Shown here in pieces: positions 1 to 9,916 of a DNA stretch of 60,455 nt; positions within the stretch are counted from its first letter, which is position 1, and every line of letters starts with the position of its first letter. A program made the translations under genes and the position numbers. This DNA comes from Acidobacteriaceae bacterium. Its GTDB lineage: Bacteria > Acidobacteriota > Terriglobia > Terriglobales > Acidobacteriaceae. The notes under the pieces are model-generated. The model was given only the letters and a program-made list of their open reading frames with translations, did not search any database and was not told the DNA's origin. The stretch spans positions 1-60,455 of the forward strand of contig DAHUXR010000013.1 in assembly GCA_027307045.1 (NCBI GenBank), in the 5' to 3' direction.

Positions 1-40
1 CAAGTTACGCCCTTTCTGGAAAATTGAGGAGAGCTGACCT

Positions 41-310
41 GTGATTAAGCTCGATATCATTAACGAAGTGGTCAACAAAACCGGCATCACCAAAACCAAG
101 GCCGAGCTGGCCGTGGAAACCGTTTTTGAAAGCATGAAGAAGGCCCTGGCCGGGGGCGAACGCATTGAGCTGCGCGGATTTGGCGTGTTTAACGTGCGCC
201 CGCGCAAAACCGGTATCGGCCGCAACCCGCGTACAGGCGCGGAAGTGAACATTCCTCCCGGAAAGGCCGTGCGCTTTAAGCCGGGAAAGGAATTGCAGTC
301 CATCGACTAA
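41..310 (+). CDS. hup: HU-family DNA-binding protein
   Basis: Small histone-like protein that bends and compacts DNA as a dimer in the nucleoid. The 89 residues match the usual HU length of about 90. The helical N-terminal half is followed by the beta-arm region with the conserved GFGxF segment and the RNPRTG arm tip that enters the DNA minor groove. The start is GTG at 41, preceded by a GAGGAGAG ribosome-binding site. The M50 protease gene follows on the same strand after about 70 bp. HU versus IHF subunit cannot be decided with certainty, but nothing points to IHF. Confidence 0.95.
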   Translation: MIKLDIINEVVNKTGITKTKAELAVETVFESMKKALAGGERIELRGFGVFNVRPRKTGIGRNPRTGAEVNIPPGKAVRFKPGKELQSID

Positions 311-380
311 GCGGTTGATCCGCTTTGGCGGCGGCAGCTTTTTCAGCCAGCTTTTTCAGCTCCACAGGGCTATTCGTTGC

Positions 381-1466
381 ATGTCGGACATCCAGCCTCT
401 TTCGCAGGAATACCACGTTTTTGATCCTGAACGGCGGGAGATCACCGTCCTTGTAGTTCATCCGCCGAAGCGCCGTTATTGGCTGCACGCTCTGCTGTTT
501 CTTGCCACGATCTTTACCACGCTCTGCATTGGCGCGCACATGCAGGATACGTTCAACCGCAACCTTGGCCTGTTTACCGACGATCTGGATTACTGGCCGT
601 GGCAATGGGCGCTGCAGGATTGGCATCGGCTGAAGATGGGACTTCCCTTTTCCCTGTCTCTGCTGGGAATTCTCACCGCGCATGAGCTGGGACATTACGT
701 CTATTGCGTTCGACACAGAGTCCTGGCCACGCTGCCGTTCTTTATTCCTGCGCCCACGCTCATTGGCACGCTGGGGGCTTTTATCCGCATCAAGTCGCCC
801 ATCAAGAGCCGTGCTGATTTGTTTGATATCGGCATTGCCGGCCCGATTGCCGGTTTTGTAGTCGCCGTTCCAGTAATGCTCTATGGCTTGCTGGCCTCAA
901 AGCTGCTCACGGGCGATGCCGCCGTAGCGGCGGCTTCTTCTGATCCAGCCAAAGCCAGCATGTTGCTGGGTTTTCCGCTGATTTTTAAGCTCGCGCATTG
1001 GATCATGGCGGCCATGGGAAGCCATGCGGCGGTTGCGCAAGCGCCTGTGAGCGCGCTGTATCTGCATCCCATGGCAATGGCGGCCTGGGCGGGAATGCTG
1101 GCGACTTCGCTGAATTTGTTGCCGGGCGGCCAGCTCGATGGCGGACATATCATTTTCGCCGTGAATCCCCGGCTGCATCGGCCTGTATCCATGCTCAGCA
1201 TTTTGGTATTGCTTTTGTTGAGCTGGTATTTCTGGGCAGGATGGCTTCTGTGGGCCATGGTGTTGCGCTTTACCGGCAGCCGCCATCCTGACGTGCCGCT
1301 GCTGCCGCCGCTCGATGCCAAACGCCGCGTGCTGGCAGTTTTTGCGTTGCTCATGCTGGCACTTACGCTCATCCCTGCGCCCTTCGGCGAGCAAGGCTTA
1401 AGAAAAATATTGAGTGATTATCGGGCCCAGCGCCAGCAACAGCAGCAGCAGGAGAATCGACATTGA
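381..1466 (+). CDS. Site-2 protease family (M50) membrane metalloprotease
   Basis: Polytopic membrane zinc protease of the M50/site-2 protease class, which cleaves substrates inside or next to the membrane. With the start at ATG 381 it has 361 residues. The zinc motif HELGH lies at about residues 101-105 and the second metal-ligand motif NLLPGGQLDGGH at about 245-256, both within hydrophobic segments. An upstream in-frame TTG at 315 would add 22 residues that do not resemble the family. The substrate is unknown. No PDZ domain is visible, so this is not a classic RseP; it resembles the stand-alone acidobacterial and plant EGY-like group. Confidence 0.85.
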   Translation: MSDIQPLSQEYHVFDPERREITVLVVHPPKRRYWLHALLFLATIFTTLCIGAHMQDTFNRNLGLFTDDLDYWPWQWALQDWHRLKMGLPFSLSLLGILTAHELGHYVYCVRHRVLATLPFFIPAPTLIGTLGAFIRIKSPIKSRADLFDIGIAGPIAGFVVAVPVMLYGLLASKLLTGDAAVAAASSDPAKASMLLGFPLIFKLAHWIMAAMGSHAAVAQAPVSALYLHPMAMAAWAGMLATSLNLLPGGQLDGGHIIFAVNPRLHRPVSMLSILVLLLLSWYFWAGWLLWAMVLRFTGSRHPDVPLLPPLDAKRRVLAVFALLMLALTLIPAPFGEQGLRKILSDYRAQRQQQQQQENRH

Positions 1467-1500
1467 GCATGGCAATCGCTGGGAGTAAAGTTAAAGGAAC

Positions 1501-2553
1501 GTGCAATCGACCTGGCTCATAGCGTTTCTGCTGCTCGTGTCGACGATAGTAGTTCGTCCGGCAGAAGCCAGGTCGCCAGATGATGCTCAAAAGATCGACG
1601 TGCCGGAAGTGGTTCGGCAGGCAGTCATCAACTTCAATACGCGCGAATCGTTGCCCAGAGACTACACGTACCTGGAAAACCTGGTGGTCGATCATCCCGA
1701 AAGGAAAGACGTCCGCAACACAGACACATTTGAAGTAATAGAAATCAAAGGTCATCCTTTCCGCCGGCATGTTGGCCACAATGGCCAGAAAGTCGCGGAA
1801 GAAGAAGATCCTGAACAAGATGAAGGTTCTCGCACGAAGTGGCTTGAGGTAGAACACAAAATCCTTGAGGAAGAAATCAAGCCCGGTCAAACCAAAGAGA
1901 GCCTGGCCGCCTCCGTGCAAAAAATCATGGATGAAGCAGGCTTAAAAGACTGGAGGCCTCAACTTTTTGCTCCGCCGCCGATCCCTTCAATGGGAGTAGT
2001 CACGTTTGGGCAGACGCTGTATCAATTCAAGTTGCCGTTGCAGGACCTTGGCCAGAAATTTCATTTGAAGTTCAAGGGAGAACAAATCTTGGATGGCCGC
2101 AACACGTACATCGTGCAGGCCGATCCGCGGCATACAAAAGATGAAGCGGACCCTGCGGGAAACTTCAAGTTCAAGGTTTGGATCGACCAGCAGGAAATGC
2201 AGATCGTAAAAGTGGAAGGTAAGGCCGTTCGGTCCGGCCCGCTTGCCAATGCAGAATATGCCGCGTTTTCTTCCAAGGTCCTTTCGAAAAATGAGATCGC
2301 CGAGCGGAAGAAGCAGCTTGAGTCCTCACAACTATTCTACGGCGACGATACCGCGATTACCGAGGAATGGACGAAGGTGAATGATGAAGCATGGTTGCTT
2401 CGGCGTCGGCACGTGAAAGGATCTCACGTATTTATTGTCCAGGGACAACGCCGTTACTTCAGGTCGAACTTTTCGCTGCCTGTGGAATATGACACGTTGG
2501 ACACAAATTACAAGAAATTCCATGTCGGACACCGCATCCTGCCTGCGCAATAA
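1501..2553 (+). CDS. Exported LolA/MucB-like protein of unknown function
   Basis: A 350-residue protein with a clear N-terminal signal peptide ending near ARS at residue 25. The body carries alternating beta-strand patterns (YTYLENLVV, GQTLYQFKLP, KFKVWIDQQEMQIVKVEG) reminiscent of the LolA/RseB fold used by outer-membrane lipoprotein-sorting proteins. The start is GTG with AAAGGA close upstream. The gene follows the M50 protease by 34 bp, so the two may be co-transcribed, and it ends 11 bp before the end of convergent priA. The fold assignment is an inference from pattern only; the role is unknown. Confidence 0.6.
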   Translation: MQSTWLIAFLLLVSTIVVRPAEARSPDDAQKIDVPEVVRQAVINFNTRESLPRDYTYLENLVVDHPERKDVRNTDTFEVIEIKGHPFRRHVGHNGQKVAEEEDPEQDEGSRTKWLEVEHKILEEEIKPGQTKESLAASVQKIMDEAGLKDWRPQLFAPPPIPSMGVVTFGQTLYQFKLPLQDLGQKFHLKFKGEQILDGRNTYIVQADPRHTKDEADPAGNFKFKVWIDQQEMQIVKVEGKAVRSGPLANAEYAAFSSKVLSKNEIAERKKQLESSQLFYGDDTAITEEWTKVNDEAWLLRRRHVKGSHVFIVQGQRRYFRSNFSLPVEYDTLDTNYKKFHVGHRILPAQ

Positions 2554-2564
2554 TGCGCTTCGCG

Positions 2565-5015
2565 TCAAAGCAGAGACAGGGCATCCACATCCACAATCAG
2601 GTTTGTGCGCGGAATTTTTTCGCCATCGGCAAAGCCCAGCATTCTGCGCAGCGATGCGTTCAGCTTTTCCCTGCTCGCGGCTTTCAGGATGAAGTGATAG
2701 CGATAGTCACGCTTCAGCCGCATGATGGGCGCTGCTGAAGGTCCCAGCACGCGCACGCCTTCATTGCGGGTCGACTCAAACCATTTGCCCAGCTGTCCGG
2801 TCCAGCGCAACGCCTGCTCCAACTTGTCACTGCGCACCAGCACATTCGCCAGCGCGGAAAATGGCGGATAATGCATCCACTTGCGGAAGCGTAATTCCTT
2901 CTCATAAAAGCCCGCATAATCATGCTGCTGCGCAAACTGGATGGCGTAATGGTCAGGATGATACGTCTGCAGCACCACTTTGCCGGGCGTTTCGCCGCGG
3001 CCTGCGCGTCCGGCAACCTGCGTCAGCAATTGGAACGTACGCTCTGCGGCGCGGAAATCTGGAAATCCCAGCGCATAATCTGCCCCAACGACCCCTACCA
3101 GCGTTACGCCGTGAACGTCATGTCCCTTGGCAATCATCTGCGTTCCGACCAGCAGATTGATCTCTCCCGCATGAAACTGGTTCAGCACGCGCTCAAAGTC
3201 GTGCCGATTGCGCACCGTGTCGCGGTCAAGACGTCCAATGCGTGCCTGCGGAAACGCCGCGTGCAGCCGCTCTTCAACTTTTTCAGATCCTGTTCCCAGA
3301 AAAAAAATGTGCTCGCTGTTGCATGCCGTACAGCGTTTGGGCACCGCCTGCCGATAGCCGCAATAATGGCACTCCATGCGGTGCGCAGCCTTGTGATACG
3401 TCATGGCGATAGTACAGTTCTTGCATTGCAGCGTCTCACCGCAGGCGCGGCACAGCACCACCGAAGAATATCCGCGCCGGTTCAGCAACACCATCGCTTG
3501 CTCGCCGCGATCAAGACGGTCGGTAACTTCCTGGATCAATTGCAGGGAAAAAATTTGGTCTTCTCCGGTCTGCTGAAATTCAGATCGCATGTCCACCAGC
3601 TCGACTTCAGGCAGCGGCCGCCGCTCCACGCGCTCTTTGAGTTCAATCAGCCTATACTTCCCCGCTTCCGCATTGTGATATGACTCAATCGCCGGCGTTG
3701 CGGAGGCCAGCACGACTGCGGAGTTCGTCAGCTTGCCGCGCATTACCGCCACGTCGCGTCCGTTATAGCGCGGCGTTTCTTCCTGCTTGTAAGAGCTATC
3801 GTGTTCTTCGTCCACCACGATCAGCGCCAGATTTTCCACCGGCGCAAAAACCGCCGATCGTGTTCCTACTACGATCCGCGCATCGCCGCGGCGTATGCGG
3901 TGCCATTGCTCCGCGCGCTCGTCGGCAGAAAGCGCTGAGTGCAGAATGGCGACCTCATCCCCGAATACCTGATGAAGATTCGCCGCAGCCGCAGGCGTGA
4001 GCCCGATCTCAGGCACCAGCAAAATCGCCGCGCGCCCTTGCTCAAGCACGGACTGCATCGCCGCCAGATAAACTGCCGTCTTGCCCGATCCCGTAACGCC
4101 ATGCAGCAACGAGACAGAAAATTTCCCTTCCGTCACCGATCTTTGAATCGTGGCCAGCGCGGCTTTTTGTTCGGCATTGAAAATGAAATCCAGGTGCGAC
4201 GGCCCGCGTTTCTTCATGCTGCTCACGCTGAAATCCGCCTGCTCCTCCACCAGTTCCACGATGCCGCGCTTCACCAGCGTTTGCAGCGTGGTTCGCGGCA
4301 CAGCAAGCTCGCGGACCTGCTCCGCAAATGCTCTCCCATTTTGCTGCTGGATAAATTCAACGATCTTTTGCTGGTTCTCATTCAGCTTGCCGCCTGGTTT
4401 TCCAGGAAAAAGCTCTTTGAGCACGGCCACTTGCACTGTCCGCTGCGCGTCGCGGACGGAAGAAACGTCTTCCCGCGCAATCCATTTCTTACGCAGCAAA
4501 AGATCGAGCACTTGCCGGTTCGCGCCCGTAGCGGAACGGATCGTCCCTTCAAGGGCCTCGTCAGACATCGACAGATAATCCAGCACTGCGTACTCAACCA
4601 TCTGCGTATCAATATCCTGCTTTGATCGGCGCGACGAGCCAGAGGTCGCCGAAGCGTGCAGCGCCTCGTAACCAACTTCAGTAATCCTGTAGAGTTTGGC
4701 TTTCTTGATCTCCGCCGCCAGCGGCAGCATGCCGCGGAAGACATCGCCAATCGGAGCCAGGTAATACTGCGCAATCCATTGCCCCAGCTTCATCAGCCCT
4801 TCATCCAGCACCGGCTCTGTGTCCAGCACCTGGATCACCGTCTTGGCCTGCATGGAAGGCGCGCGATCGTGCAGCGCCGTCACCACGCCGGAGATGCGCT
4901 GGTTGCGAAACGGGACAAGCACACGTCCACCCACCACCGGCTGTTGCTCGGCAATTTTGTAGGTAAATGCCATGTCCAGCGGGACCGGCAATGCTACGTC
5001 GCAAAAGGTGGGCAT
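2565..5015 (-). CDS. priA: Primosomal protein N' (replication restart helicase PriA)
   Basis: Superfamily 2 DNA helicase that recognises stalled forks and reloads the replisome. At 816 residues it is in the normal PriA range. It shows the N-terminal DNA-binding domain (residues 1 to about 200), Walker A GVTGSGKT at 306-313, DEEH Walker B at 402-405, and the paired zinc-binding cysteines at 522, 525, 531, 534, 549, 552, 562 and 565, followed by helicase motifs V and VI (TQVAGRAGRG). The ATG is at 5015. It is convergent with the exported gene before it, and the uracil-DNA glycosylase gene lies upstream on the same strand. Confidence 0.97.
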   Translation of the reverse strand: MPTFCDVALPVPLDMAFTYKIAEQQPVVGGRVLVPFRNQRISGVVTALHDRAPSMQAKTVIQVLDTEPVLDEGLMKLGQWIAQYYLAPIGDVFRGMLPLAAEIKKAKLYRITEVGYEALHASATSGSSRRSKQDIDTQMVEYAVLDYLSMSDEALEGTIRSATGANRQVLDLLLRKKWIAREDVSSVRDAQRTVQVAVLKELFPGKPGGKLNENQQKIVEFIQQQNGRAFAEQVRELAVPRTTLQTLVKRGIVELVEEQADFSVSSMKKRGPSHLDFIFNAEQKAALATIQRSVTEGKFSVSLLHGVTGSGKTAVYLAAMQSVLEQGRAAILLVPEIGLTPAAAANLHQVFGDEVAILHSALSADERAEQWHRIRRGDARIVVGTRSAVFAPVENLALIVVDEEHDSSYKQEETPRYNGRDVAVMRGKLTNSAVVLASATPAIESYHNAEAGKYRLIELKERVERRPLPEVELVDMRSEFQQTGEDQIFSLQLIQEVTDRLDRGEQAMVLLNRRGYSSVVLCRACGETLQCKNCTIAMTYHKAAHRMECHYCGYRQAVPKRCTACNSEHIFFLGTGSEKVEERLHAAFPQARIGRLDRDTVRNRHDFERVLNQFHAGEINLLVGTQMIAKGHDVHGVTLVGVVGADYALGFPDFRAAERTFQLLTQVAGRAGRGETPGKVVLQTYHPDHYAIQFAQQHDYAGFYEKELRFRKWMHYPPFSALANVLVRSDKLEQALRWTGQLGKWFESTRNEGVRVLGPSAAPIMRLKRDYRYHFILKAASREKLNASLRRMLGFADGEKIPRTNLIVDVDALSLL

Positions 5016-5094
5016 GAGCTAAGAGAAGATTGTACGGGAAGAGCCGAGCGGCGTGGCGGCGACTGCCCCTTCCGAAGTTTGCCCAGCGTCCCCT

Positions 5095-5871
5095 TTACTC
5101 TTCAGGCGTGCTCTTGGCCGCAGGCGGATTCAATCCCAAAAACTTCATCACCATCTGCAAATCTTTCCACGCTTCCTTTTTCTGCCGCGGATCGCGCAAC
5201 AGATAGGCCGGATGGTAAGTCACCAGGAGCTTTGAATTTCTAAAGTCGTACCAGCGGCCGCGCAGGTTGGCCATGGAATCATTCACGGCCAGCAGGTTCT
5301 TGGCGGCCACCGCGCCCAACGCCACAATGACTTTGGGCTTGATCACGTCAATCTGCCGCATGAGAAAAGGCGAGCATGTATCGCATTCATCTTTTTCCGG
5401 CGTCCGATTGCTTGGCGGCCGGCACTTCACCACATTAGCGATGTAAACGTCTTCACGCTTGATCCCCATGGCGGAAATCATGTTGTTCAAAAGCTGTCCC
5501 GCGCGCCCGACAAACGGTTCGCCCTGCGCGTCCTCATCCGCGCCAGGCCCTTCGCCAACAAACCTCAGGTCAGCATTCACGTTGCCCACGCCAAAGACCA
5601 GGTTGGTACGGCCCTTGTGCAGGCGGCAACGTGTGCAATCGCCGATGTCTTCGCGAATCAGCTTTAGCGCTGAAGGCTTGTCGTCAATTACCGGCGGCAG
5701 CGTGACTGGAGCCTGCGGCTTTGCGGGCACAGCCTCAGCTACCGGCTGCACCGCCAGTTCAACGCTCGGGTCAATCGGCTGGCGATAGAAATCATGAATG
5801 CCCATCTCTTTGTAATATTTCACGCGGGCGGCAAGATGTTTCCTCGTTTGCGGGTCAAGAGGCTTGGGCAT
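5095..5871 (-). CDS. Uracil-DNA glycosylase, family 4/5 (Fe-S type)
   Basis: Removes uracil arising from cytosine deamination, the first step of base excision repair. Key motifs are the GEGPGADED active-site loop, the cysteine pair DCTRCRLH and the later pair in [18 protein letters not shown] that would bind a 4Fe-4S cluster, and the [11 protein letters not shown] substrate-contact motif near the C-terminus. The chosen ATG at 5871 gives 258 residues; a TTG 12 bp upstream is also in frame. The first 70 residues are a low-complexity, Pro/Val-rich extension before the catalytic domain. It lies 79 bp upstream of priA on the same strand, so a DNA-repair pair is possible. Confidence 0.93.
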   Translation of the reverse strand: MPKPLDPQTRKHLAARVKYYKEMGIHDFYRQPIDPSVELAVQPVAEAVPAKPQAPVTLPPVIDDKPSALKLIREDIGDCTRCRLHKGRTNLVFGVGNVNADLRFVGEGPGADEDAQGEPFVGRAGQLLNNMISAMGIKREDVYIANVVKCRPPSNRTPEKDECDTCSPFLMRQIDVIKPKVIVALGAVAAKNLLAVNDSMANLRGRWYDFRNSKLLVTYHPAYLLRDPRQKKEAWKDLQMVMKFLGLNPPAAKSTPEE

Positions 5872-6080
5872 GGCTGCAAGCAAAATAAATGGTTAGGAAA
5901 GAGAAGTAAATGGCGCCATACCTTTTTGCGCTCTTCCCTATTTTTAACTTCGCTCAATAAACCGTGTAAAGGTTGAGTCTTGGCCCTTTTCAGTTGACGC
6001 TTATGATTCGGGCAAAGATCATAGCGGGGAGATTCCAGTGGAGTTGCCGTTCTCGCTTTCTGGAATTTTGGGAGGCCCTC

Positions 6081-6968
6081 ATGCGCTCTGCGCTTATTCT
6101 TGTCTGCTGCTATGTAGTTCTCGCGACTGGCTGCGCGGCCCATCATCGTGCTGCGACGCCGAATTCCATTCCAATGCCACCTCCGGCTCCAGTCGTGATT
6201 TCCGGCTCAGCACGAGAGTCTCTGCCGGGCGACTACTTGCGCGTGAGCTTCCTTCCACCGGGGACGGCCGTTACAAATCTTTCCCGTCCCGGAGCTTTGC
6301 GGGCCTTCACCACGGCCACTACACTCTACTCGCCGCCGCTCAAGCTCGCAGACATGCCCAACTATTCCGGACTGGTGAACGATGACGCGAAGATGCTTGT
6401 CGCTATGCGTTGCCGTCCGTCAAATCCAGAAGCAGTGGATGCGGTGCTGGCAACCTGGCCCAATGTGTTTCTGGTTGTCCAGCGTGATGTTCCTGTAACT
6501 TCTGGGGCTTGTTCTGCCACTCCCACAGACGCGGCCACGCAGATGGCGTGCTTCGCCAAGGCGTTCAGCGATCCCCCAGCCACAAAGGTCCCGTCATCGC
6601 TGGCGCACACCTTCAACTATGCGGCCACGCTTTACGATGCTGATCACACGGCGTTGGCCCAATGGTTACAGAGCAATTACGGGATCTATCCGGCTTTCAG
6701 CGGAATGGGCTATTCGGTAAAAGATTCTTATTCGATTGATCAGAAGCCAATGAGTTCGCAAGAAGTGCTGGTGAAGTCCGTGTCGTCAGAATATATCCTC
6801 AGGAATGTACCGCTGGCGGAGGCAGGCTGCCGTTGCATTTCAGTCGCCCCATATCCTGGCCGATCCAATGACCCTGTTGACCCGGACTTTATTTCGCAAG
6901 CAGGGGGCGACGGAATCTGCAAAGCCGTGGACCGGCTGGCTGCACGCCGAGTCAGACACAAACACTAG
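6081..6968 (+). CDS. Putative lipoprotein, function unknown
   Basis: A 295-residue protein starting at ATG 6081 behind a GGGAGG ribosome-binding site. The N-terminus is a lipoprotein signal peptide with lipobox LATGC, predicting lipid attachment at that cysteine. A Pro-rich stretch follows (IPMPPPAPV), then a globular part with several cysteines. I recognise no domain. An in-frame TTG at 5973 would place the signal peptide internally and is rejected. The gene is convergent with coaBC, ending 5 bp from it, and divergent from the uracil-DNA glycosylase gene. Confidence 0.6.
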   Translation: MRSALILVCCYVVLATGCAAHHRAATPNSIPMPPPAPVVISGSARESLPGDYLRVSFLPPGTAVTNLSRPGALRAFTTATTLYSPPLKLADMPNYSGLVNDDAKMLVAMRCRPSNPEAVDAVLATWPNVFLVVQRDVPVTSGACSATPTDAATQMACFAKAFSDPPATKVPSSLAHTFNYAATLYDADHTALAQWLQSNYGIYPAFSGMGYSVKDSYSIDQKPMSSQEVLVKSVSSEYILRNVPLAEAGCRCISVAPYPGRSNDPVDPDFISQAGGDGICKAVDRLAARRVRHKH

Positions 6969-6973
6969 CACTC

Positions 6974-8191
6974 TTATCTCGATTGCTGAAGCCGTCTACG
7001 TTCTAGCTTCACCTTCAACACGGCATCCAATACGCGATGAGCAACTTCCCACTTGCTGGTCTCCGGCACGGTCTCCGCGCCGGCATGTGTAAGGATGGTG
7101 ACGGCGTTGCGTTCTGAATCGAAGCCAATACCTGGCTGCGAAACATCGTTGAGCACGATTGCGTCCAGCGATTTGCTTTCCAGCTTCTTGCGCGCGTTCG
7201 CCAGGACATCAGTGGTTTCGGCGGCAAAGCCCACAACGATACGGCTGCCCTTCTTCGCGCCCAGTTCGGCCAGGATGTCGGTGGTCGGCTCCAGTTCAAG
7301 CGTCATCGGCCCTTTGCGCTTGATCTTTTCGTTGGCAGCAGTTCGCACCGTGAAGTCCGCCACGGCGGCCGCTTTGATCACGATAGTGGCGCCGTCAAAA
7401 TGCGTCATCACGGCATCCCGCATCTGCTGCGCCGTCTGCACCTGTATGACATCAGCCGATGATGGCGGCTTGAGCGATGTTGGGCCAGACACCAGAATGA
7501 CTTTCGCTCCGCGCCGCAAAGCCGCTTCAGCCAGCGCATATCCCATCTTGCCGCTCGATCGGTTGCCGATGTAGCGCACCGGATCAATCGGCTCGCGCGT
7601 AGGGCCTGCCGTGACTAATACAGTCTCCCCAGCAAGGTCCTGCTCCGCCTTCAAGGCCTTGAGCACGGCCAGCACAATCGTTTCATTCGCCGCCAGCCTG
7701 CCTGCTCCCACCATGCCGCACGCCAGGTAGCCGCTGTCTGGCTCCACAATCACAACGCCACGGGCCTTCAGCGTTTGAATATTGGCCTGCGTGGCGGCGT
7801 TATCCCACATGTTTACGTTCATCGCAGGCGCAATGACAACTGGCGCCGTAGTGGCAAGAAACAATGTCGTTAAAAAATCGTTGGCTTCGCCATGGGCCAA
7901 CTTGGCGATCACGTCGGCAGTCGCGGGAGCAACAACTAGAGCATCTATCGCCTGAGCCACCGCAATATGCTCGACAGCGGAATCAATATTCGGTTCTTCA
8001 GCGCCTGCGCCAAACAGATCGGTAATGACCTTTTCGCCGCTCAGGGCGGCAAAGGTCAGCGGCCGGACAAACTCCTGCGCCGCGCGCGTCATCACCACCT
8101 GCACACGAATACCGCGGTCCTGCAACAGTCGGACCAGTTCGGCGGCCTTGTACGCAGCAATTCCTCCGGTAACTCCCAGCGCTACTTTCAT
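6974..8191 (-). CDS. coaBC: Bifunctional phosphopantothenoylcysteine decarboxylase / phosphopantothenate-cysteine ligase
   Basis: Catalyses two consecutive steps of coenzyme A synthesis: ligation of cysteine to 4'-phosphopantothenate, then FMN-dependent decarboxylation. The 405 residues match the family. The N-terminal CoaC flavoprotein half shows GVTGGIAAYKA, APATADVIAKLAHGEANDFL, the PAMNVNMW motif and a CGMVGAGR substrate-clamp loop. The CoaB half begins near VLVTAGPTREPIDPVRYIGN and includes KIKR and the nucleotide-binding segment. It lies downstream of gmk on the same strand. Many genomes keep rpoZ between gmk and coaBC, but no omega-subunit ORF is visible in the 134-bp gap here. Confidence 0.97.
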   Translation of the reverse strand: MKVALGVTGGIAAYKAAELVRLLQDRGIRVQVVMTRAAQEFVRPLTFAALSGEKVITDLFGAGAEEPNIDSAVEHIAVAQAIDALVVAPATADVIAKLAHGEANDFLTTLFLATTAPVVIAPAMNVNMWDNAATQANIQTLKARGVVIVEPDSGYLACGMVGAGRLAANETIVLAVLKALKAEQDLAGETVLVTAGPTREPIDPVRYIGNRSSGKMGYALAEAALRRGAKVILVSGPTSLKPPSSADVIQVQTAQQMRDAVMTHFDGATIVIKAAAVADFTVRTAANEKIKRKGPMTLELEPTTDILAELGAKKGSRIVVGFAAETTDVLANARKKLESKSLDAIVLNDVSQPGIGFDSERNAVTILTHAGAETVPETSKWEVAHRVLDAVLKVKLERRRLQQSR

Positions 8192-8325
8192 AGGGACATT
8201 TTAATCCGGTTGGCAAGCGAGCCCTAGTGGCGGGTTTGAGGCTGCATCTTTCTTTATCCCGGGCAAAGGGGGTAACTCTAATAGCCAGAATGCCGCCCCA
8301 GGCCGAGTAAGCTAACAGCAACAAC

Positions 8326-9006
8326 TCAAAACGTGGCCAATATCCCCTTAATTTTCTCTTCCATGTTGGCCTTCAGGCATTTCTGGGCCGTTGTCAGATA
8401 TTGTTTTTCCACCGGAGAAGGCGGTTTCCCCGACCGCCGGATTCGCTCACCCAGGACAATGGCCTGCAACTGGTCCACGGACTGCTCCAGTCGATCATTG
8501 ATCAGAATGTAGTCATAGTTGGGATAGTTCTCAATCTCGCGGCGCGCCTCATCCAGTCGGCGACGGATGACATCTTCAGCCAGAACGTTTTCGCTCTGGC
8601 TCCGCTTTCTCAATCGTGATTCCAGCTCTGCCCGGCTGGGCGGTAGAACAAAAATGCTCACGGCGTCCGGCATTTTGCTTTTCACCTGGCGCTCACCCTG
8701 CACGTCGATATCGAGCAGCAAATCATGGCCAACTTCTTCCGCATGCTGCATGACTGATCGCGCGGTCCCATAGTATTTATCGAACACCTGCGCATACTCA
8801 AGGAAAGCGTCGCGCTCAATCATGGCTTCAAATTCTTCGCGCGTAATGAAGTGATATTCGCGGCCATCCTGCTCGCTGCCTCGCGGCGGGCGTGTGGTGT
8901 AAGAAACGGAAAATTCCAGGTTCGGCACATACTGGCGCAGTTCATTCACCAGCGTGGTTTTGCCGGAGCCGGAAGGCGCGGAGATGATGTATCGAATGCT
9001 GCTCAT
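8326..9006 (-). CDS. gmk: Guanylate kinase
   Basis: Phosphorylates GMP to GDP with ATP. The P-loop APSGSGKTTL lies at the N-terminus, followed by the GMP-binding segment YTTRPPRGSEQDGREYHF and the DIDVQGERQVK motif. The start is set at ATG 9006 because its ATG overlaps the TGA of yicC in an ATGA arrangement, the signature of translational coupling. An upstream TTG would add nine unlikely residues. The length of 226 residues is slightly above the usual 205-210 because of a C-terminal extension. Confidence 0.96.
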   Translation of the reverse strand: MSSIRYIISAPSGSGKTTLVNELRQYVPNLEFSVSYTTRPPRGSEQDGREYHFITREEFEAMIERDAFLEYAQVFDKYYGTARSVMQHAEEVGHDLLLDIDVQGERQVKSKMPDAVSIFVLPPSRAELESRLRKRSQSENVLAEDVIRRRLDEARREIENYPNYDYILINDRLEQSVDQLQAIVLGERIRRSGKPPSPVEKQYLTTAQKCLKANMEEKIKGILATF

Positions 9007-9884
9007 TCCAGGTTTTGTACCTGCTCGCGGCATTTCTCAATCTCCGATTTCATCAGCAATCCCAGCTCAGTAATACGCAGGCCTTCACCAGCCACGCCGG
9101 AAGTCTTGGAGAGCAGCGTATTGGCCTCGCGGTTCAGCTCTTGCAAAAGGAAGTCCAGCTTTTTACCCACTTCGCCGCCCTGGTCCAGCAGCTTGCGGAA
9201 GTGATCAATGTGAGTGTTCAGGCGTACCAGCTCCTCCTGAATGTCACTGCGCTCGGCCAGAATCGCGGCCTCTTGCAGCACACGGTCTTCATCCGCGTTT
9301 TCAATCAGCTCCAGCATGCGCGACCGTACTTTTTCCATGTACGCCTTGGAAACGGCGGCGCGGAGCTTGTCCACTTCGTCAGTGGCTTTCTCCAGAGAAT
9401 CCAGGCGGCGGCGCAGTTCGGCTTCCATGCCTCGGCCTTCCTGCTCGCGCATGGTGTTCAGCTTCTGGATTGCCTGCTCCAGCGCGGCCAGGACTGAGGT
9501 GTCAAAGTTGCCGTCCACCGGAGTCATGGCGCCCAGAGCTCCGGGCATGCGGAATATATTGTTCAGATCGGGCTCGCCGGTGGTGCCGAATTCCCGCGAT
9601 GCCTTGCGGAAGGCTTCAACATAGCCGCCAACCAGTTCGCGATTGAATTCATAACCTGCTCCGCCTCGGCGCTCCACACCCAATGTTACGTCAATGTGCC
9701 CGCGCGCCAGGCGTTCTTTCAGCACGCGGCGGATCTTCATTTCCAGTTCGTCCATCTCAATTGGCATGCGGAGCTGGGGATCAAGAAAGCGATGATTCAC
9801 GGACTTTAACGACAGGGTGAATGAAGTGCCTTCGCCTGCCTGAGACTTGACCTGCGCAAATCCGGTCATGGATCGGATGGACAT
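9003..9884 (-). CDS. yicC: YicC-family endoribonuclease
   Basis: YicC/YloC-family protein; characterised members are endoribonucleases involved in RNA turnover. The 293 residues cover the whole family, with the N-terminal MSIRSMTGFAQ signature, the SVNHRFLD motif, and the C-terminal DUF1732 part with the conserved HIDHFRKLL and GKKLDFLLQELNREANT segments. The stop overlaps the start of gmk by four bases. This yicC-gmk pairing is widely conserved. The ABC exporter gene lies 32 bp upstream on the same strand. Confidence 0.95.
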   Translation of the reverse strand: MSIRSMTGFAQVKSQAGEGTSFTLSLKSVNHRFLDPQLRMPIEMDELEMKIRRVLKERLARGHIDVTLGVERRGGAGYEFNRELVGGYVEAFRKASREFGTTGEPDLNNIFRMPGALGAMTPVDGNFDTSVLAALEQAIQKLNTMREQEGRGMEAELRRRLDSLEKATDEVDKLRAAVSKAYMEKVRSRMLELIENADEDRVLQEAAILAERSDIQEELVRLNTHIDHFRKLLDQGGEVGKKLDFLLQELNREANTLLSKTSGVAGEGLRITELGLLMKSEIEKCREQVQNLE

Positions 9885-9916
9885 AGTTATTTTCTTGGAC
9901 CTTTTAGTTTTAGGAC

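Noticed and set aside
2922..3683. 253-residue plus-strand ORF inside priA
   Set aside because: Antisense shadow of a strongly conserved gene; no ribosome-binding site or domain.
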